The notes under the pieces: model-generated
What the model was told of the DNA's origin: nothing
What the model saw: the letters and a program-made list of their open reading frames with translations, nothing else
The model's database searches: none
Assembly: GCA_034231615.1 (NCBI GenBank)
Contig: CM067317.1
Coordinates: 47,311,376-47,375,375 of the forward strand
Length of the DNA stretch: 64,000 bases
Origin: Meghimatium bilineatum
Taxonomy: Eukaryota > Mollusca > Gastropoda > Stylommatophora > Philomycidae
Direction of reading: 5' to 3'
Position numbers and translations under genes: made by a program
In this document: piece by piece, positions 1 through 10,500 of the stretch
Layout: each line of letters opens with the position of its first letter
Numbering within the stretch: the first letter of the stretch is position 1

Positions 1-559
1 TAATCGTATAGAGTATAGGCCTACTATATATATTAATTACAAATAAACAATAACAAACGACTTGAACTTGCCAGCCCATGTGTATTTACCACATCTGTTA
101 CACTTCACTCTGCTACACATTGTGAACTATTAGTTCTTCTGTTGCTAACAGAACATACTAAGCTCCTTTTCGTATCTTTCGCAAGCTTTTGGCAGACACT
201 AGAACATACAACGGATGCCAATTGCCAATGAGAACGACTATTTGAAACTTACATCCGTTTTAGTTTCACTGTGTATTCTATTGTGCATGCGTAGTACGCG
301 TTTCTATGGCAATACATCAAATTCCGCACATCATATCATCACAACCGCCACGCTTACACCTTCAAGGTCGTAGGATTAATTATCAAGCCCATAGACCACA
401 TGCACTTATAGCATATATAGAAATTCACCAGTTATTTGCAAAACCACAGTCTCTATTCTTTTATGGTAAAAAAATATGTGACGTAACAAAATTTGGTGTT
501 CGTCCATCACAAGTGATGATAACCATTTGCTGCGGCCTTTATCACTTCTCTCTCTCTCT
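1..559. other. Unassigned AT-rich sequence
   Basis: No recognisable exon, transposon terminus or tandem repeat was seen here. Short open frames exist but none resembles a known family. A pyrimidine run (CTCTCTCTCT) at about 546-560 marks the approach to the LINE fragment that follows. Confidence 0.4.
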
Positions 560-766
560 TTTCTCTACGTGAAGTGTCCTTTGCAGAACGTTGTCCTCAT
601 TGCCATTCTGTAAGCCTCACGGTTTTGTGCCCAGCATCTTCTCAGAAGGTCTTCGATGTAATGTGTCCATCATAGTCTTGGTCTGCCTCTTGTTCTCTCA
701 CTCTCTGAACTTTCCTTCCATGATTGATCTTTCCAAACCATTGTGTCTTCTTATTTGTCCGAAATA
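560..766 (-). mobile_element. LINE (type D) C-terminal fragment, downstream half
   Basis: Read on the minus strand this encodes a typical LINE reverse-transcriptase C-terminus (YFGQIRRHNGLERSIMEGK-like), with stops and frameshifts further on. It is the 3' half of a LINE whose upstream half lies at 7549-8240. The break falls at the sequence CCGAAATA (plus strand), which is repeated at the other side of the intervening block. Dead copy. Confidence 0.75.
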
Positions 767-942
767 CAGTGGGGTAGCGAGGCGTGGGCGGAGGTGCGGA
801 CCGCCCCGGGCGGCATCATCGGGAGGGCGGCAAATTTATTTTCGTCCAGTCTTTCACAATTACTGACATATTTTTTTTCATGTCACAAGGGCGGAAAATT
901 ATGATTCTGTCCCGGGCCCCATTGACCCACGCTACGCTACTG
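767..942 (+). mobile_element. hAT-type MITE, left copy
   Basis: About 176 bp with ends CAGTGGGGTAGCG and an inverted CAGTAGCGTAGCG. The interior contains the GC-rich stretch GACCGCCCCGGGCGGCATCA, shared with the copy at 7374-7548. It has no coding capacity. The left flank CCGAAATA is not repeated at its own right end (TGTACAAG) but is repeated at the right end of the other copy. Confidence 0.75.
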
Positions 943-1156
943 TGTACAAGTCTATGCATTTCTGCGAACCAGTCGATTTTAGTTCTTGATTCTTGATTAG
1001 AAATTGGCTTCACAGCATGCGGAACATTCCCATAAGTGATCCGCCCTGCTCCAGCAGACATCCCAGTGTATGTAGACTCAGAGTCCCGGTCAGATGTTGA
1101 TTGTGTGATCTTCGTTACTTTCCAAAAAATTTACTTTTCCTTCCCTCACCTCTGGG
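943..1156 (-). mobile_element. LINE type B 3' end fragment
   Basis: From about 978 onward it matches the 3' part of the RNase H LINE at 19177-20090, including the CTTGATTCTTGATTAGAAA end (a TCAAGAA-type tail on the minus strand) and the frame leading to a histidine/cysteine-bearing tail. It is interrupted at 1157 by the hAT terminus. The first 30 bp (943-977) are not assigned. Confidence 0.6.
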
Positions 1157-2485
1157 CAGCGGCGTGCAAAGGGTTATTGCAGCCTGGTGCGATGAATATT
1201 TTGACCCCCCACCCCCACCTGCCTGAAATTGATTTTAATAATTCCGAGTAAAATTTTACAAGTTTATTATTATTATCGATTTTATCCACATTTAACAAAG
1301 ATAAAAATAAATGTTAAAATGTAAATTTAAAATTACAAATTCACTTTACGAGCTTTTTGACTAGCGAAGTTATTAATGACTGTGTCGAAGCTCACATCAT
1401 TGACCAGTTGTTCGATTGACATAATTGCGAGGCTGTTTAATCTCAAGTTGCTCATAGTTGACCTGCGATAGTTTTTGATTAATTTGAGTTTGGAGAAACT
1501 TCTTTCACGTGCAGCTATACTAACTCCTAAAGTTAGGAACATACACAGTAAGATGACAATGTTGGGTACTGAATGGGAAAGCTGATGTTTCTGAATGAAG
1601 ACAAGTAATTCCATAGGTCCTTGGTCCTTTAAGTTCGAGACCAAAGATGCTGCGACAAAATTCATTAGTCACTTTCTCTCGAGTAAAAATTCATCCTTAT
1701 CGATGTCATCATAAAGGAGCGTTGTGAAGATCAATGTCGACTCGATCGTCTAACAGTTGCTTTGGAGAAAGAAAGCCAAAATTGTCAGCAACTTCATGCA
1801 TATGTGCAATTCTTGTTGAACTCTCCGGATTCACGCTGCCAATGGAAACGCATATTTCCAACCAAAGTTCATTTCTGTAGTTAACCCGGCATCGGCGGCT
1901 TCTTCTCCAGGCATCTTCTTTTTACGACGTTTTCGCAGCTGTGGCTCCGTAGGGATTCCAAGTTCAGAACACACCGACTGCGCATAGCTCAAACTCGTAT
2001 CGGTTACTCTTTCCCTCGAAGTTTTGAGAAATTCATTCAAAGCTTTCATTTTTGCTGCACAATCCTGAACGCTCAAGCTCTTCTTCTGCATATATACCTG
2101 CGTGTCATTTATTTCCATTAAAACTGGAGCCAAGAACAGAAACCTAGATACGTCAAGAACGTGAATGACTGCATCGCCACCAGCAAGCTGTCAGCCGCGG
2201 ATCTCGTTTCCGAATTTCGGTTCTCTCAGTTAAAATTTCAAGTGTTTCCAGAATCTTCAGAAAGTGGCTTTTAACCATTTTGACCACTTCGCTTCTCCCT
2301 TCCAGCGTATTTCGAGTAATCGTTTGAGACTCATTCCAGTAGTTTTCATCAGCACTTCACAACGGTGAGTGGAATTGGAGCAGAAGCGTGCCTAAGAAGG
2401 TCACATAGTTTATTTCTTCTCGTGCCGCATGGATTCTAGCTAGGTTTAAACTATGGTTAGAACTGGGCTTTTGGATTTATATCGC
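1157..2485 (-). pseudogene. hAT transposase remnant (ZMYM1-like group)
   Basis: Two minus-strand stretches belong to a hAT transposase. At 1333-1665 is the C-terminal dimerisation domain, with the family signature around VPNIVILLCMFLTLGVSIAA, RSFSKLKLIKNYRRSTMS and a final ARKVNL. At 1831-2133 is an upstream piece (VLMEINDTQVYMQKKSLSVQ, then a basic KRRKKK run). Degraded coding continues to about 2400, including TTGMSLKRLLEIRWKG. The element's 3' terminus is probably CAGCGGCGTGCAAAGGG at 1157. Stops and frameshifts separate the pieces, and the N-terminal zinc finger and catalytic core are missing or unrecognisable. Such proteins cut and paste hAT elements, but this copy cannot do so. Its end resembles the CAGTGGCG ends of the MITEs that bound the larger block. 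Confidence 0.75.
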
Positions 2486-2489
2486 AAAT

Positions 2490-3490
2490 CCGTTTCTAAA
2501 CTCCCGAATGTTCCCCTTTCATCACAACAGTGCTATCGAACCCTTGATTGTTAAGCTGTACAGGTTGTGTGCGCAGTCGGAAGATGATACTCTGGTCTTT
2601 TCTTCCCAGGAGGTTGATGTTATCTTTAGGATTTGGGCTGGTCATATATTTATAGATTTCCCTCCCAGTGTTTCCCATAGCCCATCTGTTCATCCAATTT
2701 TCTTTATTCACAGATTTCAGCATCATTTTAACTGTGTGCATGGTTGTTTATGTATATGGCTGTTCTTGTTGAGCTCCCATCTTTGCTAGTCTGTCTGCCT
2801 TGTCATTGCCATGTGTATTTGAGTGGCCAGATATCCACTGCTTAACAATGTAAGTAGCTGGTTGGCAAGGTGATATATTTCCACCAGCTCAGGCTTAGAA
2901 TGTCCATCACATTCTAGTGCTTGAAGAGCGAACATAGAATCTGTGGAAATAACAATGTTTTGAACTTTTGATGGAAAGGCATCAAATATGGTCTTCAGGT
3001 GGTACAATGCAACTTCTAGTGCTGTTATTTCGGCTTCATAGTTAGAACATATCTCCCCACATGCATCAAACAGCTCATCAGATGTTTTGTCTGGATATTC
3101 TATATAGACACCATAACCTGCTTTGATGGTGGCTTTGAAAACAGACCCATCAGTATAGACATGAATCCATTGTTCTGGGTAGGTGTTTATTGTTTTCTGT
3201 GTTGCTTTCATAAGACTTACTGGGTCAGAACTTTTCGGTTCATTATTTCTTAATTGTGTCTTGATTTTCGGCAATTTAAAACCTGCATGTGGTGATAAAC
3301 ATTTTTCTACTCTTTGCAGTTCTTGTCTCTTGTCTGGGAGGTGATAGCTGCCTTTTATTTCATCGACATGGCTCAGGACTGACTATTGTTTTATTCTGTG
3401 TTTTTGTTGCCAGTTTTCTACAAGTTGTTTCTACAAATGTAGAACCCCTTGAGATGTGGAGAGATATGGCTTCAATGGAGGCTTATGAAA
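2490..3490 (-). mobile_element. LINE type C fragment with RNase H domain
   Basis: Minus-strand coding contains an RNase H domain: VYTDGSV (first Asp), an EAEITALEVAL segment (Glu), ISTDSMFALQ (second Asp). Upstream (to about 3490) is the linker from reverse transcriptase; downstream (2496-2741) is the tail with IIFRLRTQPVQLN. Frameshifts and a stop near 2786 break it. 5' truncated. Confidence 0.8.
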
Positions 3491-3679
3491 AGCAAAAAAA
3501 TTAACAAAGATCATCCAAATAAACAAGCTAGTTTTATTAAGATGCTGCATTATCCATTTTTACTTGGGGGCTTTGAATGATAGTTTAAACAAGAAAATAT
3601 GATCAGCCTTTTGATATAAATGTTGAAAATGTTTTGTGTATTGTAATTTGTAGGTTTTCTTGTTTACACATCATAACAC

Positions 3680-3765
3680 CCTAGTTTTAGTGATAGTTCG
3701 TCTTGTCTAAGTGGACCATTCTAAAAACATGTGTTTTACGTAAGTACATTTTTTAGATAAATTTA
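3680..3765 (+). repeat. Copy of a 77-bp mini-element
   Basis: About 75 bp (CCTAGTTTTAGTGATAGT ... GTGTTTTACGTAAGTACA) matching the small insertion at 26390-26466, which there has a clean 14-bp target duplication. Here the flanks are not obviously duplicated. No coding potential. Confidence 0.6.
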
Positions 3766-3837
3766 AACAAGATTATATGTGAAAGTAGATATGCTTTCAA
3801 AATAGGCAAAAAATTGTCAAATATTTCGTTTTTTACA

Positions 3838-3962
3838 TTCGTTCTCGAAATCTATTGGTAGAATATAGTCTAGAGAACGGAATGCATGTGTCATGGTCTA
3901 GAGCCTTGTTGAGATATCTGCACCATTCGGCATGTCATATTCACCTTAATCATGAGCCAGAT
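3838..3962 (-). repeat. SINE-like repeat fragment (GAAGAAG-tail family)
   Basis: The stretch containing AGAGAACGGAATGCATG, ATATCTGCACCATTCGGC and ATGTCATATTCACC is a diverged partial copy of the repeat seen in full at 11143-11420. Only the 3' half is present before the satellite begins. Confidence 0.5.
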
Positions 3963-3966
3963 GTTT

Positions 3967-4484
3967 AACATGGCATCCCTGTGAAAGAGATAGAAACCCT
4001 GTGTAAGAGATGGCAACCCTATGAAAGAGATGACAACCATGTGAAAGAGATGGCAGCCGTGTGAAATAGATAGAAACCCTGTGAAAGAGATAGAAACCCC
4101 GTGAAAGAGATGGCAACCCTGTGAAAGAGATAGAAATCCTGTGAAAGAGATAGAAACCCTGTGAAAGATATGGCAACCTTATGAAAGAGATAGAAACCCC
4201 GTGAAGGAGATGGCAACCCTGTGAAAGAGATAGAAACCCTGTGAAAGAGATAGAAACCCCGTGAAAGAGATGATAACCCTGTGAAAGAGATTGCAACAAT
4301 CTGAAAGAGATGGCAACAATCTGAAAGAGATGGCAGTCATGTGAAAGAGATGGCAACCTTATGAAAGAGATAGAAACCCCGTGAAAGAGATGGAAACCCT
4401 GTGAAAGAGATAGAAACCTCGTGAAAGATATAGAAACCCCGTGAAAGAGATAGAAACCCTGTGGAAGAGATAGAAACCTCGTAA
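3967..4484. repeat. 20-bp satellite array
   Basis: About 26 tandem units of GTGAAAGAGATAGAAACCCT, with two main variants (TAGAAACC and TGGCAACC). The period is 20 bp, three units per 60 bases. The open minus-strand frames across it are by-products of the repeat. It abuts the 3' side of a LINE coding region at 4485, and two units of the same repeat lie at 5667-5704. Confidence 0.9.
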
Positions 4485-5810
4485 AGATGATATTAGTTTT
4501 GGGCACTGCAGTAGTAGGTGTTCGACAGTCTCTTCTTGTGCGTTGCAGTGTCTGCAATTTGATTCGTGTAATGGATTTATTCTACTCAGGTGTTTATTAA
4601 CGGAGGCGTGGCCTGTTCTTAGTTGGAATGCGAGACTCTGGTTTGCACGCTCGAGTTGTTTCAGATGATCCATTGGGTCGGGTTTCTGTTGGTGTTCATA
4701 TAGTGAGCGTCCAGTCTTTGAGCTGGACCACTGTTGTAACAATTCTTGTCTGTAGTTGTTTTTTAGGATTTGTTTGCATATTTGTAGGGAGATTTTTGGG
4801 GAAAACTGGGGGGCGGCAGAACCTCTCTTAGCTAATTTATCAGCCATTTCGTTTCCAAGGACTCCGGTATGACCAGGTATCCATTCGAGGGTGACTTCTG
4901 CACCATATGATGTGGACAGCTGGTCAATTTGTCTGTTGATATTGCAACCAGGGGGTGTTTTTTTGGTCTCCAAGGCTTGGAGTGCTGATTTTGAGTCAGA
5001 GAAGATGACTATGTCTTCAGGTGGAATAGTTCCATTCTCAAAGTCCACAACAATTCGATTCAGAGCTTTCTCAATTGCTATTATCTCTGCTGTGTAGTTA
5101 GAGCAGATATCTCCGCATGGGCCAAACAATCTTGGGTAGTCTTCTGGGTCTGTGTTCGGGTATTTTATCACAGCCCCATATCCAGCATTTTTGGTAGCAT
5201 TTTATGCAGATCCATCTGTGTATACGTGGATTATTTCTGGTGGGTATGTATGGATTGTTTCTAGGGCAATAGTTTTCAGGAATGGAGTTACAGTGTTCTT
5301 ATCTGCCGAGGGGTCAGAGAGTTCAGTCCTTATGGTATGGGTTACTGCTTGCCTTCAGGGTAGCTCAATGTCTATCAATTCCTTTTGCTCTCTATTTGTT
5401 GGCAGATGGTGTTTTATGCTTGCTTGTCTTGCGCTATTGAGGAACGATGTTTTGAGTATTCTGTGTTTGTCCGGCCACTTTTCTATCATTTTTCTATTTT
5501 CTACTGTGATGTCCATTCTCATGTATCTTTCAAAGGTCTCTACTACCACTCGTTCTCTTCTTAAGTGCAATGGTTCTGTGTCTGTGTTGATCTCACATGC
5601 AGCAGTTGGGTGATTTTCATGGCACCGCATATAAATCGCAGTGCGTTATTTTGGACATTGTCCAAAACCTCGTGAAAGAGATAGAAACGTCGTGAACGAG
5701 ATAGAAGATGAAGATCCGTTGCGGTCAACGCTTGAAAATTAGACTTGAAATAGCCTAGGCTGCAATGCCAGATTAAATACCATATGGGAGAGCAGAATAA
5801 GTACATCAGT
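4485..5810 (-). mobile_element. LINE type C fragment (RT C-terminus and RNase H) invaded by satellite units
   Basis: Minus-strand coding runs from about 5810 (SPIWYLIWHCS, then LDNVQNNALRFICGA) through an RNase H domain: CSNYTAEIIAIEKAL (Glu), IFSDSKSALQAL (Asp), EWIPGHTGVLGNEMADKLAK (His/Asp). It continues to a Cys-rich tail, CRHCNAQEETVEHLLLQCPKL, which ends in the satellite. The first Asp region is broken by a stop near 5205. Two satellite units interrupt it at 5667-5704 with LINE coding on both sides. Confidence 0.8.
5667..5704. repeat. Two units of the 20-bp satellite inside a LINE
   Basis: CCTCGTGAAAGAGATAGAAA and CGTCGTGAACGAGATAGAAG are two units of the array at 3967-4484, in the same orientation, separated from it by about 1.2 kb of LINE coding sequence. 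Confidence 0.8.
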
Positions 5811-5849
5811 GAAGATACACCTGGATGCCATGTGTACCATTATATGTCA

Positions 5850-6330
5850 TGTCGTGGTGTGAGACTCGGAATTGGGCCACTCGCCCAATCGGTGAACGAC
5901 ACCTCGGCTAAGAAGACGAAAGATCCATGGTCCAACTCTTCTCGCGGATGAGAAAAGGTTCAGCATCCGATGGGCATAGGCACAGAACGTTGAATTACTC
6001 GAGGCAGGTTCACAGACGGCGGAACACCTCGCGCGAGATAGACGTGAACGACAATCGTCCTTTCGAAGAGTCACTACGCACCCACGTGACTGTCGACAGA
6101 TAGGCAGGCTGTCACGGGCTAGGGTAGCCAACTACCCGAATTAAAGGCATGACAAAAACGGATGTGTTGGGCCTCGGATGTCTAGACCACAAAGTGAGCC
6201 AATCGAGGTACAAATAACACAGTTCAACTGTGGAACTTGTGGCTCAACGTACTTCGCTCTCGCCGGCGGAAATCTCACGAGATATGTGTTGTGGTTATAA
6301 GAGAATGAACGCAGAAGAAGAAGAATAGGC
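5850..6330 (+). repeat. Dispersed repeat R2 with GAAGAAGAA tail
   Basis: About 480 bp matching the repeat at 12850-13505 (shared GATGAGAAAAGGTTCAG, GACAGATAGG.AGG.TGTCAC, CCGAATTAAAGGCAT and the CCGGYGGAWATCWCAMGA block). It ends GAATGAACGCAGAAGAAGAA, the same tail as the SINE-like family. It is GC-richer than its surroundings and may be the 3' end of a longer LINE. Confidence 0.6.
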
Positions 6331-6489
6331 CATGCATACCATATGTACCATTATAGAACTATAAATCTAAAAAGAAATACATTTTCTATTTGTATGGGTA
6401 CACAGATTTCTAGTTAAGATGTTGAGAAGAATATACTATGTAATATGTCACTGTCATTAGAAGCGCTGAAGAGAGTTTCATGGCTAGGC

Positions 6490-6850
6490 CTATATTAATC
6501 AATCAATAAACCGTAACCCTTCACGGTTGTAGGGGTGCCACATTGGTTGCTTCATCACACAGAGTCCTCCAGCGAAGTATATCCTTAGCGATGCGGATGA
6601 GTGTGAAAATATATTGTCCTGTCCATTCCTTGATGTTGTCTGTCCATGCCTTTATTTTTCCTTCTCTGTTTCTTCCCCCTTCGACAGTTCCCTGTAGTTT
6701 TGTTTTTGACAAGAAATCATGTCTGCATACATGTCCGAACCATGCTAGTTTTCGTCGTTTCACTATGGAAAGCAATGGTTCCCGAACTCCTGCACACATC
6801 TCTACTTTATTTCTTACGTACACATTGGTCTTATGTTCCCTATAGGAAAT
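6490..6850 (-). mobile_element. LINE type D C-terminal fragment
   Basis: Minus-strand coding has the typical end of this LINE group: RKLAWFGHVCRHD, then LQGTVEGGRNREGKIKAWTD and WRTLCDEATNVAPLQP just before the stop. The 3' end carries ATTGATTGATT at about 6496-6506. The same 3' sequence recurs at 26830-27010. Confidence 0.75.
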
Positions 6851-7373
6851 TCGCAGAATTCGTCTGTAGCATTTGTACTAGAAAGCCTGTAATCTTCTGT
6901 ATAGGGACCTACCACTGACTCTAAAATATTTGTGCTTAGTATGGCAATAAATAAACAGGATAGTGGAAAAATTAGAGGCAACAGTGATGTGGTTATATAG
7001 AGGAAAGTGTTGACAAGACATAGAGGATTTATTTAATTGTAGTTGGATTATCCCATATGTATTCCATCCTTCTCAACAAAGCGATACGCGCCAGCCGAGA
7101 GTATCATTCATAGCACGTAATTATGCAGCTCTTTTGGAGAGGCGTGCCTCTATCAACCAGCGGACAAAGTCCAATTAGGCTATATCAGGACACAAGCTAT
7201 AATTCATTGGGATTTCCGCAATCTTTGTTAGCAAATTCTTCCCCGTGTCATTGAGTGATGGGAGTGCCGAGGGGGTTGCGGTCGCACCGGGCATCAAAAT
7301 GCCCATCAAAATAATGAAAACATTGAAATAGGATTTAAGTGCCTTTGCCGTGCCAAAGTTGATGCCCCGCAAC
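6851..7373. other. Unassigned stretch inside the composite block
   Basis: It contains a short type E LINE-like scrap (GGCAACAGTGATGTGGTTATATAGA, about 6978-7003). Otherwise no family was recognised. The 8 bp before the right MITE (CCCGCAAC) do not match the flank after it. Confidence 0.4.
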
Positions 7374-7548
7374 CAGTGGCGTAGCGAGAGAGGGGCGGAA
7401 GTGCGGACCGCCCCGGGCGGCATCATCGGGAGGATGGCAAATTTATTTTCGTCCAGGCTTTCACAATTACTGCCATATTTTTTTAATGTCACAAGGGTGG
7501 AAAATTATTATTCCGCCCCGGTCGCCATTGTCCCACACTGCGCCACTG
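7374..7548 (+). mobile_element. hAT-type MITE, right copy
   Basis: About 175 bp, same orientation as the copy at 767-942, with ends CAGTGGCGTAGCG and an inverted CAGTGGCGCAGTG. It shares the GACCGCCCCGGGCGGCATCA core and the AAATTTATTTTCGTCCAG segment. Its right flank CCGAAATA equals the left flank of the other copy. Confidence 0.8.
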
Positions 7549-8240
7549 CCGAAATATGTAGCCTACAGTTTGCTTTTTTGACAGTTTTGAGGAGCTATTC
7601 TTCTGCTATTTTCTGATATTTGTCCACATCTGCGATAGTTTTTATTTTCTGTACGTGATATTCTTGGGACCTTTCTATAGCATTTCAATTCAAATGCCGA
7701 TAATTTCTTTTCATTGTCGATGTCATTGCCCACGTCTCACAACCGTATATTGCCACTGGAAAGATATAGCTTCTTAGTAGTTGTAACTTTGTATTACTGT
7801 TTGCTCCTTGCCATAGATTTTTCATCTGTCATATTTTTTGTAGTGTCGTTGCTAATCTATTTATCTCTGCCGGACAATCTCCTGTGGTGTTGATGGTTGA
7901 TTCTAGATATTTAAAGTTGTTTACATTTTCTAGTTTCTCTTTGTCAATGACTATTTTAGGTGAAATTTCATCTCTGCTTACATGCATTCTTTTGTCCTTT
8001 TTGCATTGAGGAAAAGTTTTTGTATCTTGCTATGATGTTTAACTGACATAATCATTTGTTCTAAGCCTGTGGTGCTCCTTGAAATTATTGTGGTACCATT
8101 TGCATATCTAATTTATGGGATTTCGTGTCCTACGTTATTAAGGGATTGAAACTGTTTATAACGTTGGTGTTCTCGTGCATTTCTCATGATGTTTTCTGCA
8201 TAAATATTGCATAAAATGCCTTTATCACAGTTACAAAATC
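7549..8240 (-). mobile_element. LINE (type D) reverse-transcriptase fragment, upstream half
   Basis: The minus strand encodes degraded RT C-terminal sequence: a YLxSTINTTGDCP-like segment near 7890, YGCETWAM near 7735, KCYRK and finally LLKTVKK and TYFG at the break. This half continues into 560-766. Multiple stops and frameshifts. Confidence 0.7.
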
Positions 8241-8249
8241 CCTCATTGC

Positions 8250-8960
8250 AAACAGTAACGGAAAACATGCAGAATTTGACAGTTTGACTTAATGAAAATG
8301 ATCAACTACTGAAACAAGTGCAGAAATTTAAATATCTAGGGATCATTTTTACAGCCATTGGAAAAACGAACAGATAATTTTAATGGACAGATAATGGACA
8401 AATAATGGACAGATAGCCCGGGATAAGAATTCAAAAAGTCAACTACGTAAATTATGAACTTACACAAATGTTGAAACACAAATCTATCCCGATGGAAACA
8501 AAAAGGCAAATCATAAATTCAATATTCATCCCAACATTCTGTTTTCAATGTCAGACATGGACACTAACTAAAGAACAAGAGAGAAAGCTTACTTCGTGTG
8601 AAATGAAATGTCTAAGAAAAGCAGCAAACAGAACAAGACGAGACCATGTGAGAAATGAGGAGATTACAAGAACTGTTGAAACAACATCAGTGGTCAAATA
8701 TATTGAAAAACAGAATTGAAATGGTTCGGCCATCTAATGAGAATGAACCCTTCTTGGCCACCTGCAAGAGCATAGGCGTGCACCATGAAAATGGAAACAG
8801 TAAGATACAGAGGAAGACAACGAGGAAAGTGAATTGAAGGATTTACCAACATTCTGACACGGCACAATATTACTGCATATCAAGCGACCAGACGTACAAT
8901 AGCACGAAAACCAATCATCATTCAATCCTGCGACGCCTCACGCCATAAGCAGAGAAAAGA
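8250..8960 (+). mobile_element. LINE RT C-terminal fragment, plus strand
   Basis: Coding at 8468-8719 reads PMETKRQIINSIFIPTFCFQ, QTWTLTKEQERKLTSCEMKC and VRNEEITRTVETTSVVKYIE. The stretch before it (AAATATCTAGGGATC, about 8329) is the YLG segment of the RT. Related copies are at 22745-23220 and 42080-42270. Frameshift near 8700. Confidence 0.75.
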
Positions 8961-8964
8961 CAGA

Positions 8965-9015
8965 CATGAGATAGATAGAGAGATAGATAGACAGAGATAG
9001 AAAGATAGAGACTTT
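8965..9015. repeat. GATA microsatellite
   Basis: An imperfect (GATA)n run directly after the LINE fragment, perhaps grown from its 3' tail; the related LINE at 22745-23220 also ends in AATAGATAGATG. Confidence 0.8.
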
Positions 9016-9141
9016 ATTAAATTGAGTTAGTGTTATGTCCTTGATTACGAGTACGTACCTTACCATAAGAGTTATGCATCCTTTTTATTATTGTTTTTTA
9101 ATAGTGTATATATAATGTAGGATCTCATTTCGCCGAGGACA

Positions 9142-9351
9142 TTAGGGCGTTACTTTCAGCACTAAAATCATGACCAAGTAAGGGTAAAACACTCCCGCCC
9201 AGTGGTTTAATAAAATATGAGCAGGTAGGGGTCCAGCCAACAAAAGTAGAGCCATTACCTTATTTCGTTGTGCCAAGCGTCTTCTTTGTTGAGGTTTCCT
9301 TTGTTTAGTTGCCGTGTCTGGGTAGAACTGGGAGTCATGAGAAGGATTCAA
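9142..9351 (-). mobile_element. Possible LINE 5'-end scrap with half of a 2A-like peptide
   Basis: A minus-strand frame reads RKPQQRRRLAQRNKVMALLL followed by LAG. Some non-LTR elements start with a basic region and a 2A-like LLLLAGD..NPGP peptide. Here the NPGP half is absent, so the match is only suggestive. Confidence 0.25.
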
Positions 9352-9369
9352 AGATATTTTTAAAAAAAA

Positions 9370-9670
9370 TGAAAAGGTTCTTCTTGATTAGAAACTGGCT
9401 TCACAGCACGCGGGACATTCCCATAAGTGCTACGCCCTCCGCTCCAGCAGCCATCCCAGTGCATGTAGACACAGAATTCCGGTCAGAATTCCAAAAATTT
9501 ACTTTTCCTTCCCTGACCTCTAGATACTCCCATTTCTAACATTCTCTGTATGTGTACGTTCTCAAACTTATTGACACCATCTTAATCTTGAAATGAATGT
9601 ATTACTGCCTTCATTAAGTCTGCTTCTTCTCTTCTCACCATGTGCCGTCTATCGCAGTTACTCTGATGCG
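9370..9670 (-). mobile_element. LINE type B 3' end fragment
   Basis: It starts with the TTCTTCTTGATTAGAAACTGG end shared with 943-1156, 19177-20090, 31263-31560 and 44090-44580. The minus strand encodes the YGNVPRAVKPVSNQE-type 3' end and [17 protein letters not shown]. Frameshifted. Confidence 0.65.
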
Positions 9671-10139
9671 CTTGTGATTTCGTTTTTTCCTGAGGATCCC
9701 GTAGTCGTAACTTTCGATAACATTTACCATGTTGTTCCGACAGGCCGACGTTGTGCTTGAACTAAAGAGTTTAATGAGGAAGGCGATTATCGACAAACGC
9801 AAGACGAAATTTGTCAACAATACAACTGTGACGTTTGTATGCAGTAAAAATGGCGGATCGCAAGCTCATGCTGTCAACAATACTCTGAATATACCCATTG
9901 CCGGGGAGCGGTATGCTATATGGATAGAGATTGCGGTTGTCTTGTGCAGTTTTTTTCTTTGACAGGAAAGGCGAAAATTATGTGTGCAAAAGCCCATCTG
10001 TTTCAGCAGCATTAGACTCTGAATACCATCAGGTCAGAAAACATGGTCGCCACGGTGTGAATAACAGAGGGAGGAAATAAAAAGGTTGTTAGGTATTTAA
10101 AAAAAAGACTGCCAGCTGAAAAAAAGACAGAAACATACC

Positions 10140-10500
10140 AAAGATAACAGCTTGTGAACTGCTTCTTTCCTTCCTCTATTATCCATTACGGGTGTCGAGG
10201 GAGATACAATGTTCTTGCTTTTCTGGCAGCTTCAGATAATGTTATTTGGTGTTCGTGTAATGTCTCTTTGATGTTGTCGATCCAGCGTACTCTAGGTCTA
10301 CCCTTGGCTCTTCTTTCTGCTTCTCCTCTCTTCATATATGCTTTATAAACTAATGAATCACACGGCATTCTTTCATGATGACCAAACCATTGTATCTATT
10401 GGTTTTGTATGTATTGTAGAATCGATATAACACCCACTCTTTCTCTTATGACATCGTTTCTAATTCTGTGTCTTCTGGACACTCCTGTGACTTTTCTCAG
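10140..10500 (-). mobile_element. LINE C-terminal fragment
   Basis: The minus strand encodes MKRGEAERRAKGRPRVRWID, then IKETLHEHQITLSEAARKAR, a characteristic LINE RT C-terminus. A similar piece on the plus strand is at 40290-40640. The 5' part is degraded. Confidence 0.7.

Larger units (their letters stand above)
767..7548. mobile_element. Composite hAT-type insertion of 6.78 kb with 8-bp target duplication
   Basis: The block starts with a CAGTGGGGTAGCG terminus at 767 and ends with the inverted form of CAGTGGCGCAGTG at 7548. It is flanked directly by CCGAAATA at 759-766 and at 7549-7556, an 8-bp duplication as made by hAT transposases. Removing the block and one duplicate joins two LINE halves in frame. 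Two directly repeated MITE copies (767-942 and 7374-7548) form its ends; between them lie LINE fragments, a hAT transposase remnant and a 20-bp satellite. It may have moved as one macrotransposon, or cargo may have entered a single MITE by recombination. The sequence shows the structure but not the route. Confidence 0.65.

Noticed and set aside
591..996. Short frames over the GC-rich stretch near 785-835
   Set aside because: They fall in a hAT MITE and a LINE fragment; the GC-rich core is repeated at 7374-7548.
3946..4557. 200-codon minus-strand frame rich in FYLFHRVSISF
   Set aside because: It is the 20-bp satellite read through; no start context, splice sites or family match.
9142..9351. 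2A-like self-cleaving peptide
   Set aside because: Only the LLLLAG half is present; the essential NPGP is missing, so no 2A claim is made.
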